Positions 1 to 6,981 of a stretch of 64,000 bases of DNA are shown one piece after another. The DNA comes from a bacterium. GTDB taxonomy: Bacteria; SZUA-79; Acidulodesulfobacterales; Acidulodesulfobacteraceae. The first letter of the stretch is position 1. Every line of letters begins with the position of its first letter. Both the position numbers and the translations under genes were made by a program. Below the pieces are notes generated by a model. The model did not search any database, was not told where the DNA came from, and saw only the letters and a program-made list of their open reading frames with translations. The stretch spans positions 1 to 64,000 of the forward strand of contig JAJZBN010000006.1 of NCBI GenBank assembly GCA_021798875.1. Reading direction: 5' to 3'.

Positions 1-57
1 CTCCTGGTATAATGTTCACTATAAGTATCGTGAACATATTTGTTAATTTGATTAATT

Positions 58-85
58 TTGTTAAAATATTGTTAATTTGTAATAT
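58..85 (+). promoter_or_regulatory. Candidate promoter of the IS110 left-end RNA
   Basis: TTGTTA at 58-63 and TAATAT at 80-85 are separated by 16 bases, a reasonable sigma70 layout that would start transcription near 92, just ahead of the structured region. The surroundings are very AT-rich, so chance matches are likely. Confidence 0.35.
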
Positions 86-91
86 TAAATT

Positions 92-268
92 AAATCTAAC
101 AAGCTTTATCTAAAAGCAAGAAAGACGGTTTGTTTCCTCCTTATAGTCCGATTATATCGGAACTATTTAAATGAGTTTACCGCTTCTTGCATATATAACT
201 GGGAACATTTATTTAGGGCGCTATGGAGTCTGATTCTTAAGACTACCATTCATTACCCAGGCTATGTT
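92..268 (+). ncRNA. Candidate IS110 bridge RNA
   Basis: By hand the segment folds into a small 5' hairpin followed by two consecutive stem / internal-loop / hairpin modules. The 5' hairpin is 103-107 with 113-117. In module 1 the outer stem is 116-122 with 184-190 plus 126-129 with 179-182; the internal-loop strands are 130-142 and 167-178; the apical hairpin is 143-152 with 156-166 (one bulged A). In module 2 the outer stem is 199-203 (CTGGG) with 256-260 (CCCAG); the loop strands are 204-222 and 250-255; the apical hairpin is 223-231 with 240-249 (one bulged A). This matches the target-binding and donor-binding loop plan and the ~177-nt size of the IS621 bridge RNA, in the same position upstream of the transposase. 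RNA ends are inferred. Confidence 0.6.
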
Positions 269-336
269 TGGTTATGTATCGCACGATGTTTCTTTCTTGG
301 CTTTTTAGACTTAAGCAATTAATCGGAGAAATTCTT

Positions 337-1548
337 ATGTTCTATTTAGGTATCGATGTTTCTAAATCCTCCTCCCGTTATGTTATGTTGGATAATGAAG
401 GAGAGAAACTGACTCAACCATTTTCGTTATTAAACGACAAAGACTCTTTTGCAAAGCTATTGTTAAAGATTGAAAAACTTAACATTAACGCAAAAAACAT
501 TTTAGCCGGTATAGAAGCCACCGGCATCTGGTGGGAAAATCTTTATTCTTTCCTAACCGATAACGGTTTTAAGGTTATTGTATTAAATCCCTACCAGACC
601 AACAAATTCAGAGAAGCTCTCCGTTTTAAAGCCAAGACCGACGATATCGATGCATACGTAATTGCAGGTCTTCTTAGATCCAACGAGTATGCCGAAAACT
701 TTGTTCCAGAGGACAATATCCAGTCGCTAAGAGAATTTACCAAGCTTAGATACGAGTTCATCAAAAACAAAGCCGGCTATGAACGTCAGGCTATATCGCT
801 ACTTAGCCTCATTTTTCCGGAATATGCCAAAACGGCTATCAAAAATCCGTTTGCCGTTGCATCAATGGCTATTTTAAAACAATATCCCACGGCTAAACAC
901 CTATCTTTAGCTAAGCCTAAAGATATTGAAAAAATAGTGAGATCCATAAAGGGCAACAATTTTAATATTAATGAAATAAACCATCTTATAGAGACTGCCA
1001 AAAACTCTATCTATTCCGGCAGAGCTAAGACCGCCAGGGGTTTAAATCTATCCATGATTCTTGCCCAGATTAAATCTCTTAACGATTCTATTTCTACATT
1101 AGACGATCAGATAAAAGACATACTGGATAACGATAAAAACGATAACTCGTTGAGTTATAATCTGTCCACTATACCCGGCGTCGGTCAAAAAACCATTGCC
1201 GCAGTTTTATCGGCAATAGGTTCTGACGCTAAAACGTTCAGTTCGTCTAAGAAATTTATAGGCTATATCGGTTTTTTCCCTCAAATATACGAATCAGGTG
1301 AAACCAGACGGGATAACCTGATATCAAACCGCGGACCTAAATATTTAAGATGGGCTTTTTATATATCAGCCGTTGCCTGTTTGCGGCACAATAACGAACT
1401 TAGAACCGTTTATTATAAAAAGTTGTCTCAAGGCAAATCTTCTAAACAGGCTTTAATTTGCGTTGCCAAGAAATTAGCCCTTATTATGTTTTCTATAATT
1501 AAGTCAGGCAAACCTTATGATCCTAACAGGGTTTTCGTTTGCTCTTAA
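337..1548 (+). CDS. IS110-family DEDD transposase (bridge-RNA-guided type)
   Basis: This is a 403-aa recombinase of the IS110 family, which recombines a circular donor into target DNA under guidance of a bridge RNA. The N-terminal RuvC-like domain shows LGIDVS (D7), GIEATG (E60) and AKTDDIDA (D102, D105), the same E60/D102/D105 spacing as IS621. The C-terminal Tnp domain shows IPGVGQKT near 279-286 and an ESG at 319-321 whose Ser320 fits the catalytic serine, followed by NRGPKYLRWA. I chose the ATG at 337 because GGAGA at 325-329 is well placed; the frame is open back to 268 but those codons lie in the structured left end. The gene looks intact, so the element could be active. Confidence 0.93.
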   Translation: MFYLGIDVSKSSSRYVMLDNEGEKLTQPFSLLNDKDSFAKLLLKIEKLNINAKNILAGIEATGIWWENLYSFLTDNGFKVIVLNPYQTNKFREALRFKAKTDDIDAYVIAGLLRSNEYAENFVPEDNIQSLREFTKLRYEFIKNKAGYERQAISLLSLIFPEYAKTAIKNPFAVASMAILKQYPTAKHLSLAKPKDIEKIVRSIKGNNFNINEINHLIETAKNSIYSGRAKTARGLNLSMILAQIKSLNDSISTLDDQIKDILDNDKNDNSLSYNLSTIPGVGQKTIAAVLSAIGSDAKTFSSSKKFIGYIGFFPQIYESGETRRDNLISNRGPKYLRWAFYISAVACLRHNNELRTVYYKKLSQGKSSKQALICVAKKLALIMFSIIKSGKPYDPNRVFVCS

Positions 1549-1550
1549 AT

Positions 1551-1911
1551 TTTCAAAGAACGAAGTTTTTATTATCAAAACAAAGTAGAAATGTCCGTTT
1601 TTGTTTAAAATTAATATACTGCCTATGGCGGACGAAAACCCGAAACAATACTCTTTGAGCGTAAGCGAAAAGAGTATTGTGAAGGGGTTTAATTTTCGTC
1701 CGCCATCTGCGAATATTAACTGCGGGCAAATTTTATTATGAAATAGGCATTTTTTATTATTTTAGTTAAAATATTTAAAAAAATGCCGCATAATACGCAA
1801 AATAAGGCGTTGAAATTACGGGCTAAGTAGTTTATCATTACCCATTTACTGACATATTGTCTATGTTAGCGCTCAAAAATATGCGCTAAAGATTTCAATT
1901 TCAAAGAACGA
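1551..1911. repeat. 13-bp direct repeat bracketing a 335-bp segment
   Basis: TTTCAAAGAACGA occurs at 1551-1563, just after the transposase stop, and again at 1899-1911. Between the copies lie the long hairpin (1625-1706) and a 7-bp inverted repeat (1866-1872 with 1883-1889). I see no convincing coding sequence in between. The layout could reflect an inserted unit or the scar of recombination between element ends. Confidence 0.4.
1625..1706. repeat. Long two-tier hairpin, unknown function
   Basis: Perfect 14-bp arms (1625-1638 with 1693-1706) enclose a perfect 12-bp inner stem (1645-1656 with 1669-1680) with a 12-nt loop. CCC 1639-1641 can also pair within GGGG 1684-1687. In total 26 or more base pairs are packed in 82 nt. 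There is no T-run on either side, so it is not a simple intrinsic terminator. It could be a structured RNA, a single-strand-folded recombination site, or a palindromic MITE remnant. Repeat copies elsewhere in the window were not found. Confidence 0.6.
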
Positions 1912-1978
1912 TATTGAACCGATTTTAAATTTTAAACATTTTGCTATTATATTTTTTTTAAATATTTTTCTTGACTCT

Positions 1979-2107
1979 TTATAGGACGACTTTTAAAATT
2001 TTAGACACCGTTTTTGAATGCACGTTAAGCCTTTTTGCTATTGCGCTTAACGAAAGGCCTATATCGAAATAAGCCTTAATTTGATAATACTTGTCTTTCG
2101 TTACCAT
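1979..2107 (-). pseudogene. IstA-like HTH fragment (42 codons)
   Basis: A 42-codon ORF starts with ATG at 2107 behind a strong Shine-Dalgarno (GGAGGG on the minus strand, plus positions 2113-2118) and ends with TAA at 1979-1981. It reads MVTKDKYYQIKAYFDIGLSL then SAIAKRLNVHSKTVSKILK, a helix-turn-helix resembling the N-terminus of IS21-family IstA transposases. IstA proteins are several hundred residues long, so this is most likely a transposase remnant. A stand-alone small DNA-binding protein cannot be excluded because start and ribosome site look intact. Confidence 0.5.
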
Positions 2108-2380
2108 TAAGATACCCTCCGTAAATTAGATTTTTGAGAATCTATTCTACATTAGGCAATTTAAATCTTAAATAGGTATTCTAAAGTCTTATAATCTAAA
2201 TACCAAAATAAGATAAGATAGAATAACTATTTTAATTAAAAGTAACGACCTGACTTTTTGATCGGTGAAAACAGGAATTTTAATTCGGTGTTTTTAGTAT
2301 TATACATTCGGTGACGATATTATCACATAAAAAAAATAAAATGTTAAAATAAATAACTGCAAAGATTAAAATTAATGTGG
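2108..2380. other. AT-rich intergenic stretch
   Basis: I see no supportable gene here. The only local features are the ribosome site of the HTH fragment at its left edge and the start of a dispersed repeat at its right edge. Confidence 0.5.
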
Positions 2381-2476
2381 TTTACATAATGGAAAATTAT
2401 GGGATAAAAAAAATCCCGACTACGTCAAACGCAGTCGGGAGTATGGGAATAAATAAATCTGAGACCTTTATTTTTT
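2381..2476 (+). repeat. Dispersed repeat family A, cassette-boundary copy 1
   Basis: The unit runs from TTTACATAA through a GC-rich hairpin to GGGAATAAATAAATCTGAGACC (CTGACACC in the other copies). Two further near-identical copies in the same orientation start at 3022 and 3769; partial copies occur near 7101-7150 (inverted) and 44629-44676. Each full copy sits just 3' of a minus-strand gene. The composition of a GC hairpin plus a conserved CTGACACC tail resembles REP sequences. Confidence 0.8.
2406..2440 (-). terminator. Intrinsic terminator of hicAB (inside repeat copy 1)
   Basis: Stem 2414-2421 with 2433-2440 (TCCCGACT / AGTCGGGA) and an inner CG pair is followed, in the minus direction, by eight U residues (A-run 2406-2413). 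It lies 67 bases beyond the hicB stop. Confidence 0.75.
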
Positions 2477-2506
2477 ATTTTACACCTTTATTTTGTGACA
2501 CCTTTT

Positions 2507-2716
2507 TTATATGGTTAGATATTCTGCATAAGAAACAGGTTCTGGAATATTTATTCCGTCCTCCATTAGACCGTCAATATGCATTCTAATAGCTTCAACC
2601 ATATTTTTTTTTGTTTCTTCCTTAGTTTTTCCTGTGGAAATAACTCCCGGAAGATCTGGTGAATAACAAGAATAATTATTGCCCGCTTTTTCAATCACTA
2701 TAAGCATTTTTTGCAT
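2507..2716 (-). CDS. hicB: HicB-family antitoxin
   Basis: This is a 69-aa protein with the partial-RNase-H fold signature of HicB antitoxins: an early IEKAGNNYSCYSPDLPGV strand-turn followed by STGKTKEETKKNMVEAIRMH. HicB neutralises the HicA ribonuclease and usually represses the operon. The protein is at the short end for HicB and I see no separate C-terminal DNA-binding domain after the RNase-H-like fold, so autoregulation is uncertain. It follows hicA by 4 bases, and its ribosome site (GAGGA) lies inside the hicA 3' end, implying coupled translation. Confidence 0.88.
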   Translation of the reverse strand: MQKMLIVIEKAGNNYSCYSPDLPGVISTGKTKEETKKNMVEAIRMHIDGLMEDGINIPEPVSYAEYLTI

Positions 2717-2720
2717 ATTT

Positions 2721-2915
2721 TTATCTGTCCTCTTTTAATTTTGCCTGTTTTAAAATACTGTTTAACGTACCAGCCGCTATATCGTCGTTAGGGTGTCCCG
2801 CAATAGTTACTCTGCCTGTTTTATTAGAATGCTTATACTGCCTATGGCTGCCTTTTATTGCAATAAGAACCCAACCGTCTTTTTCTAATATTTTTATTAT
2901 ATCACGAATTTTCAT
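2721..2915 (-). CDS. hicA: HicA-family mRNA interferase toxin
   Basis: This 64-aa protein has the HicA double-stranded-RNA-binding-like fold: MKIRDIIKILEKDGW, then KGSHRQYKH with the active-site His24, then VTIAGHPNDDIAAGTLNSIL. HicA cleaves mRNA and tmRNA and arrests growth until HicB binds it. Length and motif order are typical and the gene looks intact. It is first in the hicA-hicB operon, in an accessory strip where repeat copies separate the modules. Confidence 0.92.
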   Translation of the reverse strand: MKIRDIIKILEKDGWVLIAIKGSHRQYKHSNKTGRVTIAGHPNDDIAAGTLNSILKQAKLKEDR

Positions 2916-3021
2916 TTTTTATATTTTTATTTTAAACCTTAACAGCGAACTTAAAATATATATTATTTTATAATACTTATAAATAAAAATAAAATCTTAA
3001 AAAAATATCTTTAAATTTACA

Positions 3022-3118
3022 TTTACATAATAAAGAATTATGAGACAAAAAATACTCCCGACTACGTCAAACGCAGTCGGGAGTAAGGGAATAAATAAAT
3101 CTGACACCTTTATTTTAC
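3022..3118 (+). repeat. Dispersed repeat family A, copy 2
   Basis: This is the second full copy of the unit at 2381. It differs at only a few positions and is followed by a truncated duplicate of its ACACCTTTATTTT tail. It lies between the start of hicA and the stop of the DUF2442 gene. Confidence 0.8.
3047..3084 (-). terminator. Terminator of the DUF4160/DUF2442 pair (inside repeat copy 2)
   Basis: Stem 3054-3063 with 3075-3084 (ACTCCCGACT / AGTCGGGAGT) is followed on the minus strand by a U-rich tract (A-run 3047-3052, interrupted by one T). Confidence 0.65.
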
Positions 3119-3140
3119 ACCTTTATTTTTTATTCTGTAA

Positions 3141-3377
3141 TCAAAATAATGCCGGTATCGAAATATCCTCATCTATTTCTTCCCAATGGATACCTATTCC
3201 CCTGCCTATTAAACGCCATTTATTCCTCTGTTCCTCATTCGCATTGCGAAGTTTGGGAAACCAATCTATGGGGATGCTTAATTCTCTGCCGTCTAATAAA
3301 CTGATATGCATCATATAGGAATCAAATCTTATGTTAGAAGCCAGAGCTTCATGTGATTTAACTGCTAAAGTATTCAT
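3141..3377 (-). CDS. DUF2442 domain protein (putative antitoxin-like partner)
   Basis: This 78-aa protein matches the DUF2442 pattern: a variable start, then LLDGRELSIPIDWFPKLRNA, WRLIGRGIGIHWEEIDEDISI. DUF2442 genes commonly sit directly behind DUF4160 genes and the pair has been predicted to act like a toxin-antitoxin module; no biochemical role is assumed here. The reading frame overlaps the upstream DUF4160 gene by 20 bases, so translation is probably coupled. A repeat-borne terminator lies just beyond the stop. Confidence 0.85.
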   Translation of the reverse strand: MNTLAVKSHEALASNIRFDSYMMHISLLDGRELSIPIDWFPKLRNANEEQRNKWRLIGRGIGIHWEEIDEDISIPALF

Positions 3378-3594
3378 TCCATTTATCCTTAATAATACTG
3401 ATATTCTCTAAAATAATGGCTCTTATTTCGCTTATTTCTTTTGCGTTATAACCTACGGACTTAGCAAGAGCAAGATCCTTAAGCCAAAACTTAGCGTAAT
3501 TTTCACCGGATTCAATATGAATATGCGGAAATTCATTTCCTTCATTACTAAAAAAGAAAAGCCGATATTTTTTTATTCTCAATATAGTCGGCAT
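3358..3594 (-). CDS. DUF4160 domain protein (putative toxin-like partner)
   Basis: This 78-aa protein is of the DUF4160 family, recognised by MPTILRIKKYRLFFFSNEG, the central PHIHIE histidine motif and a C-terminal RAIILENISIIKDKWNEYF helix. It is the first gene of a two-gene unit with the DUF2442 gene. Small size, overlap, and placement beside hicAB between identical repeats all suit a toxin-antitoxin-like module, but this is inference from context. Confidence 0.85.
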   Translation of the reverse strand: MPTILRIKKYRLFFFSNEGNEFPHIHIESGENYAKFWLKDLALAKSVGYNAKEISEIRAIILENISIIKDKWNEYFSS

Positions 3595-3768
3595 CTAATG
3601 ATATTATTTATGCGTTATACTTTTGTATAATCTTCTATAATAATTAATAATTCGTCAATTTTTTAATATTGATTTTAAAAATTTAATATAAAATTATTAT
3701 GTTTATTTTATTATAACATAAATTTTTTAAATATTAAATATGAAACTAAAATTAATAAATAATTTAAC
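3595..3768. other. AT-rich spacer
   Basis: Extremely AT-rich sequence upstream of the DUF4160 start. It probably holds that gene's promoter, but no box stands out against the background. No gene is seen. Confidence 0.4.
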
Positions 3769-3865
3769 TTTACATAAAAAGAAATTATGGGACGTAAAAA
3801 AACTCCCGACTACGTCAAACGCAGTCGGGAGTAAGAGAATAAATAAATCTGACACCTTTATTTTC
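3769..3865 (+). repeat. Dispersed repeat family A, copy 3
   Basis: This is the third full copy, in the same orientation as copies 1 and 2. It lies 29 bases beyond the porin stop codon, so the porin gene too ends in this unit. Confidence 0.8.
3796..3832 (-). terminator. Intrinsic terminator of the porin gene (inside repeat copy 3)
   Basis: Stem 3803-3811 with 3823-3831 (CTCCCGACT / AGTCGGGAG) is followed on the minus strand by seven U residues (A-run 3796-3802). Confidence 0.75.
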
Positions 3866-3893
3866 TTTATTTTAATTTGCCTTTATTTGATTT

Positions 3894-5741
3894 TTAGAAG
3901 TCCCAAGAGATATCAGTTCCCAAGGCTGCTATATTTTTATGAGTGCTGTTAGCAAAGGTTGAATAACCGTTAGGGTTAAAATAATAGGTGCCTCCAGATA
4001 CTGGATTGTTTGTAAGTGTGCCATTACTTGAAATATAATAATAAGTGGTTGCACTTTCTACACCAGCACCAGTTGCAACATACGAACCCCATGCCTGCCA
4101 AGCTAATGTCTTTGTAAAGTGATGAGTAAAGTTTAAGTCGAATTCAGTTCCTATGTCAGAACCGCCAAATTCTGGAGTACCGTCAATGCTTGTTTTTAAC
4201 CAATTTGCATGAATAATAGACTCTTGCAAAGTATTATTATAAGGCAAATATTCTTTTGCATCAAGCATTAATACCCATTTATTCGCAAGATTAGGACCAA
4301 CTTCTTCTCCTGCTGCACCGCCGTAGATATAATTATTACCAGGTGCATTAAACTGAATCGGCTGCCAAGAAGAACCTATTACATCGCCAAACAATGTTCT
4401 TGTATTTTGAATGGTTGAATAATATGTAAAGTTATAATCGCCCGACGCTATAGGTGCGCCAATACCGAATTTGAATCCTAACTTAACAGGGGTTGATGTC
4501 TGTAATAATTGAGAGCCAGTTAAATAAAGATCATATGAGTTAATTCCATCGTACTGATTGCTACCGCTTGGAGTTACTGGCAAATAGAGAAATCCTAAAC
4601 CAGTTATATTATTATTGCTTACATTTGTATATGGTAAAATTACCGTAGCACCGTTAACTGTTTCTTGACCAAGATTTCCCAACTTATTATATTGATCATA
4701 CAAACTTATCGATTGGTTAGAAGCTATAATTTTACCCCTGAAATAGTCAAATTCGCCTGCGAACTTTGTTCCCTGATTCGAATACTTTACCGATAAACCG
4801 CCGAAAGTAATATTTGCAGTAGGCTGTAAAGAACCGATAGAACTATCTAAATTGTAAGTTGATGTTGCTCCTGTATATGCCGTATTTGCTGAGGATAATC
4901 CTGCTTCAAACTGATTTAAATGGGCTTCAGTAAGCCAAACGCTGTATGAAGCATGATTTATCGGTTTCATGGTCATAACTTCGATGGTCGGTATAGTACC
5001 CATCTGGATATGTGTATATCCTTCCGTAGCTGGCGGATAGTAACCTTCTGTAGTACCTGGCAAAGAACAATAGTTAGAAGGTGTAGTATAGCTGCTTGTA
5101 TAACCAGTATAAGTGTTACATGGTGTAGTATCATACGCGCTGACTTCGCTTCCGAACAGCGTTCCTGCGAAAATTCCGACGTTACCTAACGGAATAAAAT
5201 CGCCGAGACCGTCCGCGTTTGTGTTGACCGCAACGCCGAGACCGAACTTGACGGGCATACGTCCGAACATAATTGCACCTATCGGGGTGATTAACCTGAT
5301 GTAAGCCTGTCTTAAGCCGAAAGTGTTGAAGTCGTTGTTAAAGCCGGTAGGAGCCGGAGTTCCGCCGAGCATGTAATAGCCGTTGGTGCCGTAACCGTTT
5401 GTTATGCCGTTATACGCGTTGGTTAAGTCTGCCTGCACGAATAAAGCGGCAAGAGGCATACCGTGTGCTAATTTGTCGTAGCTGATAGACGTGTTAAGTC
5501 TTAATCTCTGAAGAAATGCCTGGTAGGTGTTCTTGGTAGGAGTTGTGCCGTTATTCATAAACGCCTGAGCCTGATTCTGAGACCATTCTCCTATGCCGAG
5601 ATACTGACCGGACACGGAAAAGCTGACGCCTGCCTTGTTTGCCTGCGATGCGGCAAAAGACTTAGGAGCCATTGTTAAGCTTAAAAAACCGGCTATTGCG
5701 ACTGCTACTGCCAATGCCGGCAAAGAAAATCTTTTTTTCAT
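3894..5741 (-). CDS. Outer-membrane beta-barrel porin-like protein
   Basis: This 615-aa protein has a clear signal peptide (MKKR, hydrophobic LPALAVAVAIAGFLSLTMA, cleavage near SFA-ASQA). Its body is rich in Gly, Tyr, Asn, Ser and Thr with alternating strands such as GVSFSVSGQYLG, IMFGRMPVKFGLG and AWQAWGSYVATG. It ends in Phe (ISWDF), the usual BAM recognition end of outer-membrane barrels. I cannot assign a substrate. A strong ribosome site (AGGGAGG) precedes the ATG and a promoter lies about 160 bases upstream, so a long leader is transcribed. The 3' two-thirds uses more A/T-ending codons than the 5' third by eye, possibly a recombined variable region. Confidence 0.8.
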   Translation of the reverse strand: MKKRFSLPALAVAVAIAGFLSLTMAPKSFAASQANKAGVSFSVSGQYLGIGEWSQNQAQAFMNNGTTPTKNTYQAFLQRLRLNTSISYDKLAHGMPLAALFVQADLTNAYNGITNGYGTNGYYMLGGTPAPTGFNNDFNTFGLRQAYIRLITPIGAIMFGRMPVKFGLGVAVNTNADGLGDFIPLGNVGIFAGTLFGSEVSAYDTTPCNTYTGYTSSYTTPSNYCSLPGTTEGYYPPATEGYTHIQMGTIPTIEVMTMKPINHASYSVWLTEAHLNQFEAGLSSANTAYTGATSTYNLDSSIGSLQPTANITFGGLSVKYSNQGTKFAGEFDYFRGKIIASNQSISLYDQYNKLGNLGQETVNGATVILPYTNVSNNNITGLGFLYLPVTPSGSNQYDGINSYDLYLTGSQLLQTSTPVKLGFKFGIGAPIASGDYNFTYYSTIQNTRTLFGDVIGSSWQPIQFNAPGNNYIYGGAAGEEVGPNLANKWVLMLDAKEYLPYNNTLQESIIHANWLKTSIDGTPEFGGSDIGTEFDLNFTHHFTKTLAWQAWGSYVATGAGVESATTYYYISSNGTLTNNPVSGGTYYFNPNGYSTFANSTHKNIAALGTDISWDF

Positions 5742-5901
5742 CTTTACCTCCCTTAATTTTGGTTTTTTAATTTTTGAAGTCCAAATAAACCTTAGTTGCC
5801 TTAATTTCTATAGTCCCCCTATAGAACTATCTCGTTTGACGCTTAAAAAACCGATAATTTACCGATAATTTAAAATCTCGTTTTTCAAACGTAAATTAAA
5901 A

Positions 5902-5929
5902 GTTATCATATATACTATAGACTTGTCAA
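5902..5929 (-). promoter_or_regulatory. Promoter of the porin gene
   Basis: On the minus strand TTGACA (plus 5924-5929) is followed after 16 bases by GATAAC (plus 5902-5907). The predicted leader of about 155 nt contains CTATAG at 5807-5812 and 5818-5823, a self-complementary pair that could form a small hairpin. Confidence 0.55.
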
Positions 5930-6003
5930 GAAAAATTAATAATTTTTTTAAAAAAATTTATTATAAATAAAACTATTCAAATATTTTAATATATATATAA
6001 TCC

Positions 6004-6981
6004 TTATGCAAAAAGGGCTGCGGCGGTTTTTCCCACATTGATAAAATTAGTCTCTTCTTTTTTTTCATACTGTTCGCTCGATATTACTAAATACTCGCCT
6101 ATTTTTTTAACTATTTTAGAATTCATATCGTGTCCGGTTTTTTTTGCAAGCACCCTGCCTTTGATTCTGCAACCGGCAAGGTATAAATCGCCGATAAGGT
6201 CTAAGACTTTATGCCTTATGAATTCGTCTTTATATCTTAAACCGTCTTTGTTAAGTACGGAGGTTTCATCCAAAACAAGCGCATTGTCGAGACTGCCTCC
6301 GAGCGCAAGACCGCTCTTTTTTAAATATTCGACGTCTTTTAAGAAACCGAAAGTCCTTGCTTTTGAAATTTCGCCGTAAAAATTAAATCCGTCTATTTTC
6401 ATGTCGAACGAGCCGGACTGCACGAGCGGATGATTAAAATCCATATCGTACGATATTTCAAAATCGTCCGACGGATATAAGGCAATTGACGCTCCGGTTT
6501 TGTCGTCGCTTTCTGCGCTTATAGGTTTAAGTATTTCGATATATTTTCTTTTTGCGTTAAGTTCTTTTATGCCGCTTTCGTAAAAAGATTCGTAAAATAC
6601 CCTTGCGCTTCCGTCCATAGCCGGAATTTCGCATCCATAGACTTCTATTAAAGCGTTGTCTATTCCTGCTCCCCACAGAGCCGACATAAGGTGTTCCACG
6701 GTCGAGATACATCCTGCGGCTTCTTTGGCGTCTCCGTCTTTCTTGAACCCTATGCTTGTTCTAAGCATAGTCGAGCATACGTTGTCCGCTTTTGCTTTTA
6801 TTATAACGTTCGGATTTATGTCTTTTCTAACGAACGTAATTCCGGAATCGGCTTTGGCGGGTTTTATTATTATCTGAGACTCTTTGCCGGTATGCAGACC
6901 TATTCCTTTAAAATAAAGGATGTTCGATACCGTTTGCTGTAATTCGTTTCGGTCTTCTTTTAATATCGCATAATTTTCCAT
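6004..6981 (-). CDS. lpxC: UDP-3-O-acyl-N-acetylglucosamine deacetylase
   Basis: This is the 325-aa zinc amidase that commits UDP-3-O-acyl-GlcNAc to lipid A synthesis in the cytoplasm. Visible motifs are GIGLHTGK near 26-33, STVEHLMSAL with zinc ligand His97, the AMDGSA loop at 121-126, RHKVLDLIGDL with ligands His257 and Asp261, and KKTGHDMN with catalytic His284. Length is normal for LpxC (about 300), with a few extra residues at each end. It proves the host makes LPS. It stands alone between the porin and a repeat-filled spacer. Confidence 0.95.
   Translation of the reverse strand: MENYAILKEDRNELQQTVSNILYFKGIGLHTGKESQIIIKPAKADSGITFVRKDINPNVIIKAKADNVCSTMLRTSIGFKKDGDAKEAAGCISTVEHLMSALWGAGIDNALIEVYGCEIPAMDGSARVFYESFYESGIKELNAKRKYIEILKPISAESDDKTGASIALYPSDDFEISYDMDFNHPLVQSGSFDMKIDGFNFYGEISKARTFGFLKDVEYLKKSGLALGGSLDNALVLDETSVLNKDGLRYKDEFIRHKVLDLIGDLYLAGCRIKGRVLAKKTGHDMNSKIVKKIGEYLVISSEQYEKKEETNFINVGKTAAALFA

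Larger units (their letters stand above)
1..1600 (+). mobile_element. IS110-family insertion sequence (boundaries approximate)
   Basis: The element is defined by the DEDD transposase at 337-1548 and a structured non-coding left flank of more than 240 bases. IS110 elements lack long terminal inverted repeats and usually leave no clear target duplication, so the ends cannot be fixed by eye. The left end may lie at or just outside position 1; the right end probably falls within about 100 bases of the stop codon. A TATAAT at 8-13 and an 8-bp inverted repeat (12-19 against 30-37, loop of 10) lie at the extreme left. In known IS110 circles the left end contributes a -10 box to the junction promoter. 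Confidence 0.55.

Noticed and set aside
786-1001. Antisense ORF inside the transposase gene
   Set aside because: Overlaps a well-conserved IS110 coding region, has no ribosome site and no recognisable features.
2377-2589. Plus-strand 70-codon ORF across repeat copy 1 and similar ORFs at 3040-3318 and 3740-3952
   Set aside because: All three share the translated repeat (PTTSNAVGS) and run antisense into real minus-strand genes; they arise from the repeat, not from a gene family.
2381-3865. Integron attC sites
   Set aside because: The hairpins are uniform and highly similar between copies, lack R/L box pairs with GTTRRRY-type ends, and no integrase is present; a REP-type terminator repeat explains them better.
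4953-5304. ORFs antisense to the porin gene
   Set aside because: Shadows of the Gly/Tyr-rich barrel sequence; no start signals.
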